Notes: generated by a model not told the origin, from the sequence alone. A stretch of DNA of 64,000 nucleotides from Proteus mirabilis ATCC 29906 (GCF_000160755.1 NZ_GG668576.1:576332-640331), one strand, 5' to 3'; shown: positions 19,831 to 29,953, counted from the stretch's first letter. A program made the numbers and translations.

Positions 19831-19917
19831 TGGTGCCCAGGGCGGGACTTGAACCCGCACAGCCTAAAGGCCGAGGGATTTTAAATCCCTTGTGTCTACC
19901 GATTTCACCACCTGGGC
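19831..19917 (-). tRNA. leuZ: tRNA-Leu (anticodon TAA), copy 2
   Basis: An 87-base tRNA with encoded CCA, identical by eye to copy 3 and one base different from copy 1 in the variable arm. Its 3' end is only 9 bases from the internal terminator hairpin. Confidence 0.97.
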
Positions 19918-20030
19918 TAAATTCTGTGGTGCGCCCGTAAAATTATAACTAATTTTTACTGGTAAGGACGACTAACTACTTCCCAATGCCATTATTTATG
20001 GTCTTTTTACACCACTCTCTCAATTAGGAG

Positions 20031-20117
20031 TGGTGCCCAGGGCGGGACTTGAACCCGCACAGCCTAAAGGCCGAGGGATTTTAAATCCCTTGTGTCTACC
20101 GATTTCACCACCTGGGC
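20031..20117 (-). tRNA. leuZ: tRNA-Leu (anticodon TAA), copy 3
   Basis: An 87-base tRNA with encoded CCA, directly after tRNA-Cys in the transcript, the position of leuZ in the E. coli glyW-cysT-leuZ operon. It is therefore probably the ancestral copy. Confidence 0.97.
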
Positions 20118-20122
20118 ATTTA

Positions 20123-20196
20123 TGGAGGCGCGTCCCGGAATCGAACCGAGGTACACGGATTTGCAATCCGCTGCATGACCACTCTGCCAACGCGCC
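20123..20196 (-). tRNA. cysT: tRNA-Cys (anticodon GCA)
   Basis: A 74-base tRNA with encoded CCA. The anticodon loop is TTGCAAA, and the acceptor stem pairs GGCGCGT with ACGCGCC. It sits 6 bases from tRNA-Leu copy 3 and 25 bases after tRNA-Gly, as in the E. coli glyW operon. Confidence 0.97.
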
Positions 20197-20221
20197 TCAA
20201 CTGCTCAATCTCTTAAGAGAT

Positions 20222-20297
<76 letters not shown>

Positions 20298-20360
20298 TTT
20301 ACCGAACTTGCTGATTTACTTATTTATTTCTGTAAACCGTTGTGCCTTTCGATGCGTTGC

Positions 20361-20388
20361 ATTCTACTGATTTCCTGAATCTAGTCAA
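20361..20388 (-). promoter_or_regulatory. Stable-RNA promoter of the tRNA cluster
   Basis: On the minus strand, TTGACT and TAGAAT are separated by 16 bases and followed by a GC-rich discriminator (GCAACGCATCG), the pattern of stringently controlled stable-RNA promoters. It lies about 65 bases upstream of the tRNA-Gly gene. Confidence 0.65.
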
Positions 20389-20438
20389 CACTATATTTGC
20401 ATCTTTTTGACTGTTCGGTGAATTTTCAGTCATTTCGA

Positions 20439-20987
20439 TCAAGCTTCACGCAAATCTGACCATGCAGCACTCAAATATTGGAACATAGACCAGAATGTTA
20501 ATACCGTCGCAATGTATAACAATACAAATCCGAACCACTCAGCTTCAATAGTCGGACGCCATAATAGCACAACAAGTGCACCCATTTGTGCGGTAGTCTT
20601 CACTTTTCCAATCCAAGAAACTGCCACACTATTACGTTTACCTAATTCAGCCATCCACTCTCTTAGTGATGAGATGATAATTTCACGTGCGATCATGGTC
20701 GCTGCCGGTAAAGTGATCCACCATACATGATAGTGTTCAGTAATTAATACTAATGCTGTAGCAACCATTACCTTATCCGCAACAGGATCAAGGAAAGCCC
20801 CAAAGCGAGTGGTTTGCTTCCAACGGCGGGCTAAAAAACCGTCAAACCAGTCAGTGGCGGCAGCTACCATAAAAATAATGGCACAAATAAGGGGAGCATC
20901 TTTAAATGGTAAATAAAACACCAAAACAAAGAATGGAATTAAAGCGACACGAAATAAAGTTAGCCAAGTTGGAATATTTAGTTGCAT
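20439..20987 (-). CDS. pgsA: CDP-diacylglycerol-glycerol-3-phosphate 3-phosphatidyltransferase
   Basis: A 182-residue integral membrane enzyme that makes phosphatidylglycerol phosphate, the committed step to phosphatidylglycerol and cardiolipin. The CDP-alcohol phosphotransferase motif is intact: [13 protein letters not shown] with [12 protein letters not shown], i.e. D-G-x2-A-R-x8-G-x3-D-x3-D. Length matches E. coli PgsA. It follows uvrC by 55 bases and precedes the tRNA cluster, the conserved uvrY-uvrC-pgsA-glyW order. Confidence 0.96.
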   Translation of the reverse strand: MQLNIPTWLTLFRVALIPFFVLVFYLPFKDAPLICAIIFMVAAATDWFDGFLARRWKQTTRFGAFLDPVADKVMVATALVLITEHYHVWWITLPAATMIAREIIISSLREWMAELGKRNSVAVSWIGKVKTTAQMGALVVLLWRPTIEAEWFGFVLLYIATVLTFWSMFQYLSAAWSDLREA

Positions 20988-21042
20988 AGCGTTCTACACG
21001 ACCTAGAAAAGTGAGAGTTATTAATATGGTGCATCAATACAC

Positions 21043-22875
21043 TTAGTGTTTCAACGCATTAAAAATTTTTTCTGCTAACGCGGTCGAAATTGTGGGAACT
21101 TTCGCAATTTCTTCAACGCTTGCATCACGTAAAGCTTGTAAACCACCCATATACTTCAATAGCATTTGACGTCGTTTTGGTCCCACCCCCTCAATCGATT
21201 CTAGAGAGCTGGTGTTTTTAACCTTAGCACGACGCTGACGATGCCCCGTTATTGCGTGACGATGCGACTCATCACGAATATGTTGGATCAAATGTAACGC
21301 GGGTGAATCAGAAGGAAGTGCCACACCTTCGCCTTCTGGTTTAAAAAATAGTGTCTCTAACCCCGCTTTACGATCACTCCCCTTCGCGACACCAATTAAT
21401 TTAGGGTGTGATTTATCCCAATCGACATCAAGTGATTGAAATACGTCAATGGCTTGTGCTAATTGCCCTTTACCACCATCGATAAAAATAATATCAGGTA
21501 TTTTACTCTCTTCTAATGACTTGCCATAACGACGAGTCAAAACTTGATTCATCGCGGCATAATCATCCCCCGGAGTGATCCCACTAATATTATAGCGCCT
21601 GTATTCCGATTTTAATGGGCCATTCATGTCAAATACGACACATGAAGCCACAGTTTGCTCTCCCATAGTGTGACTAATATCAAAACATTCCATTCGTTTT
21701 ATCTCTTTCATCTCTAAAAGTGACATTAACGAGTTATAACGTTGAGAAATGGTTGATTGTTCAACTTGCTTAGTGGCTAATGCCGTAGCTGCATTAGTTC
21801 GTGCTAGTTTTAAATAGCGTGCTCTATCACCACGGGGTTTAGTTTGGATATGGATCTTACGTCCTGCTATCGAAGAAATTGACTCCGCTAAAATCGTTTT
21901 ATCTTCAAGATTAAAATCGAGCAAAATTTCTGTGGGTAAAGTGCGGATCGCACTGCCTTGTAAATAAAATTGTCCAATAAAGGTTTGTACCACTTCGTCT
22001 AATGATGTATTTGCCGGTACTTTAGGAAAATAACTACGACTACCAAGCACTTTACCTTGACGGAAAAAGAGCACATACACACAAGCAATAGCACCATTAA
22101 ATGCCACGCTAATCACATCGAGATCATCGCCAATATTAGCCACAAACTGTTTTTCAGTAACTTGTCTTACCGCGTGAATTTGGTCACGAATACGCGCAGC
22201 CTCTTCAAAGCGTAACGCTTGGCTTGCCTCTTCCATTCGTTTAATTAAGCCTTCAATCACTTGGCTGTCATCGCCGGATAAAAAAAGACGCACATAATTG
22301 ACTTGCTGTGCATACTCTTCATCAGAGACATAACCTTTTACACAAGGGGCGAGACAACGGCCTATTTGATATTGCAAACAAGGGCGTGAGCGATTGCGGT
22401 AAACACTATCTTCACATTGACGAATAGGAAATAATTTTTGCATCAAAGCTAATGTTTCTCTCACCGCCAAAGAGTTAGGGAAAGGGCCAAAGTATTCCCC
22501 TTTAGCATGTTTAGCACCACGATAACTCGCCAATCTTGGGTGTTTGTCTGCACTTAAATAAATATACGGATAGGACTTATCATCTCGTAGTAACACATTA
22601 TAGCGAGGCTGATAACGCTGAATATAGCTATGCTCTAAAAGTAGCGCTTCTGTCTCCGTATGTGTCACGGTAACATCAATATTGGCAATACATTTTACTA
22701 ATGCTTCTGTTTTACGACTATTCACCTGAGCACGAAAGTAGCTTGATAATCGTTTTTTCAGATCTTTTGCTTTTCCAACATAAATAACGGTGCCTGAGGC
22801 GTCATACATTCGATACACACCCGGTTGACTCGTTACTCGACTTAGAAATGCTTTAGCATCAAATATGTTTTCCAC
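21043..22875 (-). CDS. uvrC: UvrABC excinuclease subunit C
   Basis: A 610-residue UvrC, which makes both incisions around bulky DNA lesions. Domains in order: GIY-YIG nuclease (about 12-95, [20 protein letters not shown]), cysteine-rich region ([13 protein letters not shown]), UVR domain (about 205-240), RNase H-like nuclease (about 395-540, [11 protein letters not shown] with [10 protein letters not shown]), and C-terminal helix-hairpin-helix ([18 protein letters not shown]). Its start overlaps uvrY by 17 bases, so translation is probably coupled. Confidence 0.98.
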   Translation of the reverse strand: MENIFDAKAFLSRVTSQPGVYRMYDASGTVIYVGKAKDLKKRLSSYFRAQVNSRKTEALVKCIANIDVTVTHTETEALLLEHSYIQRYQPRYNVLLRDDKSYPYIYLSADKHPRLASYRGAKHAKGEYFGPFPNSLAVRETLALMQKLFPIRQCEDSVYRNRSRPCLQYQIGRCLAPCVKGYVSDEEYAQQVNYVRLFLSGDDSQVIEGLIKRMEEASQALRFEEAARIRDQIHAVRQVTEKQFVANIGDDLDVISVAFNGAIACVYVLFFRQGKVLGSRSYFPKVPANTSLDEVVQTFIGQFYLQGSAIRTLPTEILLDFNLEDKTILAESISSIAGRKIHIQTKPRGDRARYLKLARTNAATALATKQVEQSTISQRYNSLMSLLEMKEIKRMECFDISHTMGEQTVASCVVFDMNGPLKSEYRRYNISGITPGDDYAAMNQVLTRRYGKSLEESKIPDIIFIDGGKGQLAQAIDVFQSLDVDWDKSHPKLIGVAKGSDRKAGLETLFFKPEGEGVALPSDSPALHLIQHIRDESHRHAITGHRQRRAKVKNTSSLESIEGVGPKRRQMLLKYMGGLQALRDASVEEIAKVPTISTALAEKIFNALKH

Positions 22876-23527
22876 TTTGTAAGTAACTCTCTATCTCGAT
22901 TAACCCATAACGAACTGCTATATGAGTTAATTCTACATCACCTGAGATTTTAAGTTTACTAAACATTCGATAACGATAGCTATTTACTGTTTTAGTGCTG
23001 ATATTCAGCTCTTGTGCAATTTGTGCTATTTTTTTCCCTCTTATAATCATCGACATTATCTGTAACTCTCTTTCAGAAAGATGATGTAGCGGATTTAAGT
23101 CTGCTTGTACTTTAGTTAGTGCAATATCCATAGCAATTTCTGGACTAATATAACGTTGACCAATACAGACTTGTCGAATGGCCTGAAGCACATTCGCAGC
23201 AGAGGAATCTATAACGATAAACCCTTCAATACCTAACTGTAGCAATGTGACGGAAAGTATTGAGTCTATTTTAGGCGAAATAACCACTATTTTTATAATG
23301 GGAGAAAAACGTTTAATTCTTTTTATTACATCTATTAAAGAGACAGTAGGTAAAGAATAAAAAATAATAAGATTGACAGAATATTGTCTGCAATAACGAA
23401 AAGCTTCACTTTCATCATTCATAATCTTACGAATGTTAATTTTTTTAATCTGGCAAAGTAATTTTTCTATACCTAAACTAAATATTTCAACTTGACTGAT
23501 TACTAGAGTATTTATCAACGATATCAA
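22859..23527 (-). CDS. uvrY: UvrY/GacA-type response regulator with degenerate receiver domain
   Basis: A 222-residue LuxR-type regulator in the uvrY position. The C-terminal DNA-binding domain (about 148-210) is strongly conserved with E. coli UvrY, which activates csrB/csrC under BarA ([30 protein letters not shown]). The receiver (1-125) is not: the acidic pair is replaced by Ser11-Gln12, the phosphoacceptor Asp by Tyr57, and the conserved Lys by Ile106. Phosphorylation by the usual mechanism should be impossible. The frame is intact and coupled to uvrC, so it is not an obvious pseudogene. Confidence 0.88.
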   Translation of the reverse strand: MISLINTLVISQVEIFSLGIEKLLCQIKKINIRKIMNDESEAFRYCRQYSVNLIIFYSLPTVSLIDVIKRIKRFSPIIKIVVISPKIDSILSVTLLQLGIEGFIVIDSSAANVLQAIRQVCIGQRYISPEIAMDIALTKVQADLNPLHHLSERELQIMSMIIRGKKIAQIAQELNISTKTVNSYRYRMFSKLKISGDVELTHIAVRYGLIEIESYLQSGKHI

Positions 23528-23806
23528 TCCTTAAAAATATTTAATAAAATTAAAAATAAATCAAGGCAATAAAATTTATAATGACAAATGCTATTATAAT
23601 ATCGTTAGAATTTCCATATTTTTATTTTTTATTCACGCAACAATGATATTATAAATAAATTATTATTCTTACCGCATTAATTAATAATGTATTAAAATCA
23701 TACACACATTTATAAAGAATATAAAATAAAGCTAATAACATATAATAATAATTAATTATAGGAATAAAGTACTTCCTATATAAAATATAAGAAGCACTTT
23801 AGTACT

Positions 23807-24412
23807 TTAAAAATGATCAAATGTCACCGCTTTATCAAAAGATAATTTACCTAATCGTGGAAAAGGTTTTCCTTTACCTTTACCAATGGCAATCATTAAA
23901 CAGATAGCATAGTGATCAGGCAAGTTAATTGTTTTTGCTACCTCGGCAAAATCAAACCCATCCATAGGACAAGAATCAAAACCGCGCTCTTGTGCTAATA
24001 ACATCAGTGTTTGAGCAAACAAACCCGCACTACGCATAATCTCATCCCGTTGTACTTGTGGTTTATTACGATAATAACTATCAACAGCACTGCACATAAT
24101 ATCTCTGACTTCAGGGTTAGCATCTTGCCAAATTGTTTTAACTTCACTCTCCCAAACATTGAGATCTGCACATAAAACAATCAGCATAGCAGAGTCTGTT
24201 ATTTGAGGCTGATCCCAACCCACTTTTCTTAATGCTTGACGTTGCTTAACATCATCAACAACCAAAAGACGCCAATGCTGCAGATTAAATGCACTTGGCG
24301 TATATTGTAACGCATCTTCAAGTAAGGCTTTTTTCTCTTCTTGTGGTATTTTGAAATCAGCATCAAACTGTTTTGTTGCACGACGGTTTTTTACTGCATC
24401 AATTACATTCAT
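23807..24412 (-). CDS. Nitroreductase-family FMN oxidoreductase
   Basis: A 201-residue protein of the nitroreductase superfamily, using FMN and NAD(P)H to reduce nitro compounds, quinones or similar substrates. The N-terminal FMN-binding RRATKQFD and the active-site loop YTPSAFNLQHWRLLVV are visible, and the later DSCPMDGFDF and AIGKGKGK segments fit the NfsB-like branch. It is monocistronic and divergent from the glpX-family gene. The physiological substrate cannot be read from sequence. Confidence 0.85.
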   Translation of the reverse strand: MNVIDAVKNRRATKQFDADFKIPQEEKKALLEDALQYTPSAFNLQHWRLLVVDDVKQRQALRKVGWDQPQITDSAMLIVLCADLNVWESEVKTIWQDANPEVRDIMCSAVDSYYRNKPQVQRDEIMRSAGLFAQTLMLLAQERGFDSCPMDGFDFAEVAKTINLPDHYAICLMIAIGKGKGKPFPRLGKLSFDKAVTFDHF

Positions 24413-24728
24413 TATTTTCCATCCATTTGCTAATCATTGACATTTATTTATCTATTATAGAAGAAATGCGTTCAGTATGCAGACTGTGCTATTATTTCTA
24501 ATTATCTTTGTTAATTAATCAGTTATAACGAAAAAACTACTTATTAATAACAAAATATCGTTATAATAGTATTATCAAATATACGATAAACCTTTATTTT
24601 TCCTATTTGTTTTTAAGCGTAAAAGAAGGCGAAAACAATTGATTTAAGCCTAACACTTAAATTTGAAAAAAGGGTATCATCAAAGGCTACTATTCAATAT
24701 AACAGACCTTGCAAAGTATATTAACCCT
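24413..24728. other. Divergent region between nitroreductase and glpX-type genes
   Basis: About 316 AT-rich bases. They include the stretch 24663-24728, which is open in the glpX frame but is judged non-coding because homologues begin at the ATG at 24729. No operator was recognised. Confidence 0.4.
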
Positions 24729-25709
24729 ATGAAATTAAATGATGAATTAACTAATTCTATCGCATCAGTCACAGAAGCTGCTGCTATTGCGGCTATGCCA
24801 TGGGTAGGTAAACAAGATAAAAATGCGGCAGATGCTGCCGCAGTTGCCGCCATGCGAGAGCGCCTTAATAGCCTTAATATCAATGGCCAAATTGTTATTG
24901 GTGAAGGTGAAATTGATGAAGCACCTATGCTCTATATTGGCGAACCAGTAGGCAACGGCCAAGGTGAAAAAATAGAAATCGCCGTTGATCCTATCGATGG
25001 TACTCGCATGGTCGCTACCGGTGAAAATAATTCTTTGGCTATTTTAGCTGCAGGTTTTGAAGGTAGTTTTTTACAAGCACCCGATATGTACATGGAAAAA
25101 CTGGTTGTCGGTAAAAAAGCAGCAGGTGTGATCGACCTTAACCATTGCCTTGAATATAACCTTGATGCTATTGCACAAACATTAAATAAATCATTAAGCC
25201 AGTTAACACTAGCTATTTTAGATAAACCGCGCCATCACGATATTATCATTGATTTGCGTAATAGAGGTATTAATGTCATCACTTTGCCGGATGGCGATGT
25301 GCTTGCTTCTTTATATGCCACAATGCCTAATAATCCTATTGATGTTATGTACGGCATTGGTGGCGCGCCAGAAGGTGTAATTAGTGCCGCTATTGCTAAA
25401 GCTTTAGGTGGTGATATGCAAGCGCGCCTTATTACCCGCGATATTGCTAAAGGTAATAATGCAACAAATAGAGAAATTGCAGCACAAGAAATCTCTCGAT
25501 GCCATAATATGGGAACTGATGTTAATATTACATTGCCACTTGAAATATTGGTGCGCCATCAGGATGTTATGTTTGCAGCAACCGCAATTACTGCCGGTGA
25601 CCTATTATCCGGTGTCACTGAACAAAGCGATTATTTGCGTACACACTCGTTAGTGATTAATGGCTCCACACACTCATTACGTTATATCGAAAACTATCAT
25701 TTACGCTAA
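24729..25709 (+). CDS. glpX: Class II fructose-1,6-bisphosphatase (GlpX/YggF family)
   Basis: A 326-residue metal-dependent sugar bisphosphatase, converting fructose 1,6-bisphosphate to fructose 6-phosphate in gluconeogenesis. Family motifs are present: VIGEGEIDEAPMLYIGE, AVDPIDGTRM, APDMYMEKL and YGIGGAPEGVISAA. I chose ATG 24729 because E. coli GlpX and YggF begin at this point; the longer TTG frame from 24663 has no support. It is not beside glpFK, so it could equally be the YggF-like paralogue. Confidence 0.85.
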   Translation: MKLNDELTNSIASVTEAAAIAAMPWVGKQDKNAADAAAVAAMRERLNSLNINGQIVIGEGEIDEAPMLYIGEPVGNGQGEKIEIAVDPIDGTRMVATGENNSLAILAAGFEGSFLQAPDMYMEKLVVGKKAAGVIDLNHCLEYNLDAIAQTLNKSLSQLTLAILDKPRHHDIIIDLRNRGINVITLPDGDVLASLYATMPNNPIDVMYGIGGAPEGVISAAIAKALGGDMQARLITRDIAKGNNATNREIAAQEISRCHNMGTDVNITLPLEILVRHQDVMFAATAITAGDLLSGVTEQSDYLRTHSLVINGSTHSLRYIENYHLR

Positions 25710-25731
25710 CACGAGAATAACAACTAAAAAA

Positions 25732-25753
25732 GCGACACGGGCTTACGTGTCGC
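25732..25753 (-). terminator. Terminator of the phosphotriesterase operon
   Basis: An 8-bp perfect stem (GCGACACG / CGTGTCGC) with a 6-base loop and a T6 run on the minus strand ends the four-gene operon at 25791-29906. On the plus strand, after glpX, the T run is poor. Confidence 0.75.
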
Positions 25754-25790
25754 AAAATGTATTTAAGGGGTATTTATAGTTATAATTAAT

Positions 25791-26822
25791 TCATGCTAAT
25801 AAATTAGCTGGATTATCAATACACAGCTTATCTATTATCGTCTTATCAATGCCACGCTGTGCTAATAATGAAAGAAAAACGTTAGGCACAAAACCCCAAC
25901 CATTTCCGCCATTTTTTGCCCACATCTGTTTTAAAAACACATCATGACTTAATACAATTTGGTTACCATAACCTCTTTCTATTAAGGTTGCGACAGCTTC
26001 AACCGTATCCATCACACTGGGTGCCGCGCCTTCTTTAGGGAAAGAAATATCAAGACCTATCATGTCAAATTCAAGCCAAACACCTCGATCAAGCATTTTG
26101 CATTGATAATCGATATCTTTACCAGAAGGATCTGAATGGGCTAACGATATTTTGGCTGGATCACACCCCATTTCTGTTAAAAGAATATCTAATACTTCAT
26201 CACCACGGCGTTGCCAACCTGGCATATGAATATTCATTGAGGCATAAGGGTTATTATTTTGAGCCAGTGCAGCGGCACGTAAACTATTTTTTTCACCATC
26301 TGTAAAGAAAGGAGATACACCAATTTCGCCAATCATACCAGCACGAATATCTGTACCGTCAATGCCGATATTTAATTCATCATCGATCATTTTTGCCATC
26401 GCATCAATATCATCAGCTAGGCGTTTTCCTTCAAATTTCTCAATATAAAGGCCGGAAGAAGCAACGACATTAATCCCCGTTAATTCTGCAACTTGTTTTA
26501 ATTTTCTAATATCACGACCAATTGACGATGAACCTGTAGCATCAACAATCGTTTTGCCCCCAAGCTCTTTAAAATTATTTAATTCAAAAATAACGTCTTC
26601 AATGGGTTTTTTATCCATATTATCGCAACAACAATATGGATCGTATTTTAGTCCCCACTGAATATCTGCACTGACTTTTTTATCTACTAAAACGTGTGAG
26701 AATTCATAAAAAGGTTCATCAACAACGCCAGATAAATCATTAAATAAATGTTCGTGAGGTAGTGTCAGCCCCATATCCGCTTTTTTAACCGGACCCGTTA
26801 CCGTTTGAATATAACCTTTCAT
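25791..26822 (-). CDS. Phosphotriesterase-family metal-dependent hydrolase
   Basis: A 343-residue amidohydrolase-superfamily protein of the phosphotriesterase/Php group. The metal-binding His pair is in LPHEHL (residues 23 and 25); the later ligands appear in MIGEIGVSPFF, NIHMPGW, LAHSDPSG and LSHDVF. Many members act as lactonases on sugar lactones rather than on phosphotriesters. It is the last gene of an operon with a permease, an amidotransferase-fold protein and a PfkB kinase, which suggests catabolism of a sugar derivative or nucleoside-like compound. Confidence 0.82.
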   Translation of the reverse strand: MKGYIQTVTGPVKKADMGLTLPHEHLFNDLSGVVDEPFYEFSHVLVDKKVSADIQWGLKYDPYCCCDNMDKKPIEDVIFELNNFKELGGKTIVDATGSSSIGRDIRKLKQVAELTGINVVASSGLYIEKFEGKRLADDIDAMAKMIDDELNIGIDGTDIRAGMIGEIGVSPFFTDGEKNSLRAAALAQNNNPYASMNIHMPGWQRRGDEVLDILLTEMGCDPAKISLAHSDPSGKDIDYQCKMLDRGVWLEFDMIGLDISFPKEGAAPSVMDTVEAVATLIERGYGNQIVLSHDVFLKQMWAKNGGNGWGFVPNVFLSLLAQRGIDKTIIDKLCIDNPANLLA

Positions 26823-26824
26823 GA

Positions 26825-27790
26825 TTATGCCCCTGCTCTTTTTACTGATTTAGTCGCTTTAAACTCAGGAATGGTAGTAACAATGGCGCCGACTAAGGCA
26901 AATAACGTACCGATGATTGTGACTAAATAAACAGTATTTCCCAACGAAGGTAATAATAGGTCAATTAATACTGAACCCAGTAATTGGCCCGCAGTTGATG
27001 CAACACCTAACATTAGTAACCCTAAGCCTCGTACTAAAATAGCCATTAATGCAATAGACATTAACCCTAAAGGCCCACCTAAATACATCCACCATGTAGC
27101 AGGAAGCTCCAGTGTTATATGCCCTAACGCCATACGTACTACTAACGCAATCGTTAAAACAGTAAATCCAACAATAAAGTTCCAAGTAATAGAAACCATC
27201 ATCGAACCTGTTGCTTCAGCCACTTTTGAATTACCTGCTGGTTGCCATCCCGCTAATAAACCCGCTAAAAAAGGTAGAATAGCTAAGTAAATAAAAGAGG
27301 TTGAATGCCACTGCGGAGAAACGACAAAAAGAGTAGCAACAACAGCTAATACGGCACCTAATACACGATATGGGGTGAAGTATTTCTTCTCATCCACACC
27401 TATACCAAAGCGGTCACATAATAAACCTGATAATAACAGTGCTGAAATTAATGCTGTTTGGAATGTAGCTATTCCTAATGCACTGGCTGATGCTCCTTCA
27501 GAAAAAACCACCATTGCGCCACAGAGGCCAGCAAACCAGTTCCATAATGGAATTTTACGTGTTTTAATTAATGTCGGAATAGAAGCAAATTGCTGACGAT
27601 ATTGTTTTTTGGACATAATGATAAAAAACATGACCACTAAACCACTGGCAAAAGAGATAACTGCACTAGCATTACCGTCTTTTAATACATGTCCCAGTTG
27701 CCCATTCACCGCAGACTGCATTGGTGATAGCATCCCTGCTAACACAGTTGCTACCATCAGCAAGGGTGTTGATAAATTTTTTGTACTCAT
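26825..27790 (-). CDS. DMT-superfamily permease with two DUF606 (YdcZ) halves
   Basis: A 321-residue inner membrane protein with about ten hydrophobic helices in two similar halves of the YdcZ/DUF606 type (GMLSPMQSAVNGQLG in the first; GQLLGSVLIDLLLPSLG in the second). It is two bases upstream of the hydrolase gene, so the two are tightly coupled. It is the likely uptake or exchange route for the operon's substrate; the family's substrates are mostly unknown. Confidence 0.82.
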   Translation of the reverse strand: MSTKNLSTPLLMVATVLAGMLSPMQSAVNGQLGHVLKDGNASAVISFASGLVVMFFIIMSKKQYRQQFASIPTLIKTRKIPLWNWFAGLCGAMVVFSEGASASALGIATFQTALISALLLSGLLCDRFGIGVDEKKYFTPYRVLGAVLAVVATLFVVSPQWHSTSFIYLAILPFLAGLLAGWQPAGNSKVAEATGSMMVSITWNFIVGFTVLTIALVVRMALGHITLELPATWWMYLGGPLGLMSIALMAILVRGLGLLMLGVASTAGQLLGSVLIDLLLPSLGNTVYLVTIIGTLFALVGAIVTTIPEFKATKSVKRAGA

Positions 27791-27921
27791 AAGATGTTCC
27801 TTTTGGATTATTGACTATGAGTGATTTCTTTTTTATTTTTCAAGTAATCGGTTATTTTGTTATTAGCGCAGAGTGTATCTCCGCGCTTTTTTACTTTTCT
27901 TACTGCTATTGTTATTAAGAA

Positions 27922-28659
27922 CTAACGTGCGATTTGCTTTAGAATATTGACCCACATATCAGCATAATGTGGCCATGCTAAAAACTCTTTGCTCCCCCAA
28001 TGCGGTGAACAGTCACTCATAAAACAAGCTGTTTTTCCTTTTTCAAATTGACCAAACACCAGTAGTGGATCTTCGCCAATATTCAAAACCGTTTCAGTGT
28101 TATGTTTAGCGAACACTTTGTTATAACCAAGGAACATCGGCCATTCACTAAAACCTTTTATCGTGGCATGCTCTGCATTAACTGGAGTTGCGAATACTCC
28201 TTCTGGGGCTTCCACACGATCATCACCCTCTAACATTTCAACAGGTAACACTTGTGCCAATAAGGTATTTTTATAGTTTGCTTTCGCTTCAATACCCATA
28301 AATGATAGATAGCCGCCAATCATTAATAAGCCACCACCATTAGCAACAAACTGTTTAATTAGCCCTAATGCATTTGGAAGTACTTTCATGTTGTAGAAAG
28401 TATCGTTTTGCAAGAGGAAAGTATTAGCACCAATATCACTGATCACGATGACATCATATTTTGCTAATTCTTCATCAGTCTGAGGAAATGCGACCTGAAC
28501 GGTATGTGCAGGCATATAATCAACTGCTACCCCTTTTTCCCTTAAACAATTTAATAAAAAAGTGGCACCTTCCTCATATTTACTAGAAGTGAAACTGTCG
28601 TAGCCTTTTGAGTGGATCATATGAATGTGCCATGACTCACCAATAAATAAGATTTTCAT
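27922..28659 (-). CDS. Putative glutamine-amidotransferase-fold protein
   Basis: A 245-residue cytoplasmic protein of the class I amidotransferase-like family once called DUF1355. The start (KILFIGESWHIHMIHSKGYDSF) and the nucleophile-elbow region GGGLLMIGGYLSFMG, where a Gly-Gly replaces the usual catalytic Cys, are typical. The C-terminal SDCSPHWGS is conserved. It lies in the operon with the HTH-kinase and the hydrolase. Enzyme activity is not established; without the Cys it is unlikely to be a true glutaminase. Confidence 0.75.
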   Translation of the reverse strand: MKILFIGESWHIHMIHSKGYDSFTSSKYEEGATFLLNCLREKGVAVDYMPAHTVQVAFPQTDEELAKYDVIVISDIGANTFLLQNDTFYNMKVLPNALGLIKQFVANGGGLLMIGGYLSFMGIEAKANYKNTLLAQVLPVEMLEGDDRVEAPEGVFATPVNAEHATIKGFSEWPMFLGYNKVFAKHNTETVLNIGEDPLLVFGQFEKGKTACFMSDCSPHWGSKEFLAWPHYADMWVNILKQIAR

Positions 28660-28685
28660 TTTTTTTCCTCTTTCAAAAAGATTAT

Positions 28686-29906
28686 TTATTCAGGGGATTG
28701 AGTGACAATCTGTGAATATGTTGTTTGATTGATGCGATGCATGACATTAATATCTTCAGGCATTTCTGAAGCATTACTCGTCTCAACAGCTAGTGATGCA
28801 AAAGCTGATGCATAGCGTAACGCGTAAGAAAACTGCTTTCCTTTTGCTAATGAGGCTGCTAGTGCACCATTAAAAGCATCACCAGCGCCCGCTGTATTTT
28901 TTACCACCGCAGGATAAGCTGGTGAGTAAATATATTTATAACCGTCATAAGCTAATGAACCTTTACTACCTAAAGTAATGACAACTTTATTAACACCTTT
29001 TTGATAAATAGCATTGGCTGCATTTTTAGCAGATACTAAATCAACAACTTCAATACCTGATAATAAGCTGGCTTCTGTTTCATTAGGTGTTAATATATCT
29101 AACATTGGCAATAGCTTATCAATAACTTTATTGTAAGGTGCAGGATTTAAAATAATGGGAATATTATTTTCATTCCCGATTGAAATAATTTCCTTTAATG
29201 CTTCAATATTAGTTTCTAATTGCAATAAAATTATATCGGCATCTATAATTTTATCTTTTTGTATTTTTACCTCATCAGAAGAAATATCCATATTAGCCCC
29301 TGAATAAATAGAAATAATATTTTCACCACTCTCTTCTGACACAAAGATTGATGCTGTTCCAGTTTGATGATTTTCAGTTTGATATATCGTTGATGTTTTT
29401 ATTCTTGATGACGATATAAAATTTACTGCATAATCACTAAACTGATCAGTACCGATTTTGGTGATAAAATGCACCTGTGCATCAGCATAACTTGCCGCTA
29501 ATGCTTGATTACATCCTTTACCTCCTGGTGAGAAGATAAATTTATTCGCCAATAAAGATTCCCCGGTTTCTGGCAGTCTGGGCAAATAACTAATCATATC
29601 AACATTAAATGAACCTAATACACATACTTTATTTACTGCCGGCTGCCCCGCTAAATTAATTTTATCAATTTGATCATTACATTCTAAAAATTGTATGATT
29701 TCTTTTTTGGCAACTTTGTCTAATGTTTCAAATTCAATAAAGGCCCCACCATGGCATCTTTTAATTATTCCTTTCTCAGCCAATGTATTTAAATCTGATC
29801 GTATCGTTTCTTTGGTAACACTAAGCTCTTTTGCTAAAACAGAAACTTTTACTGCACCATGACCTTTGATCAGATTAACAATTTTTTTATGACGCTCTGC
29901 TTTCAT
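28686..29906 (-). CDS. DeoR-type HTH domain fused to a PfkB/ribokinase-type sugar kinase
   Basis: A 406-residue fusion. Residues 1-60 form a DeoR-family winged helix (KAERHKKIVNLIKGHGAVKV, then VTKETIRSDLNTLAEKGIIKRCHGGA). Residues from about 92 form a ribokinase-like PfkB kinase, with the N-terminal GSFNVDM, the substrate region GGKGCNQALAAS and the C-terminal anion-hole/base motif NTAGAGDAFNGALAAS. The protein could sense sugar or sugar phosphate through its kinase domain and control its own operon. It is the first gene, with two dyads and a CRP-like site upstream. Confidence 0.87.
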   Translation of the reverse strand: MKAERHKKIVNLIKGHGAVKVSVLAKELSVTKETIRSDLNTLAEKGIIKRCHGGAFIEFETLDKVAKKEIIQFLECNDQIDKINLAGQPAVNKVCVLGSFNVDMISYLPRLPETGESLLANKFIFSPGGKGCNQALAASYADAQVHFITKIGTDQFSDYAVNFISSSRIKTSTIYQTENHQTGTASIFVSEESGENIISIYSGANMDISSDEVKIQKDKIIDADIILLQLETNIEALKEIISIGNENNIPIILNPAPYNKVIDKLLPMLDILTPNETEASLLSGIEVVDLVSAKNAANAIYQKGVNKVVITLGSKGSLAYDGYKYIYSPAYPAVVKNTAGAGDAFNGALAASLAKGKQFSYALRYASAFASLAVETSNASEMPEDINVMHRINQTTYSQIVTQSPE

Positions 29907-29925
29907 TTAATGTTACCTCTATGGC

Positions 29926-29949
29926 AACAACTTTAATTTATTAGTTGTT
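29926..29949. promoter_or_regulatory. Candidate operator for the HTH-kinase operon
   Basis: AACAACT and its exact complement AGTTGTT, 10 bases apart, lie 20 to 43 bases upstream of the fusion gene's start codon. The position suits an autoregulatory operator. Confidence 0.5.
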
Positions 29950-29953
29950 ATGG

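Noticed and set aside
24663-24728. N-terminal extension of the glpX-type gene from a TTG codon
   Set aside because: Homologues begin at the ATG at 24729; the added 22 residues have no family counterpart.
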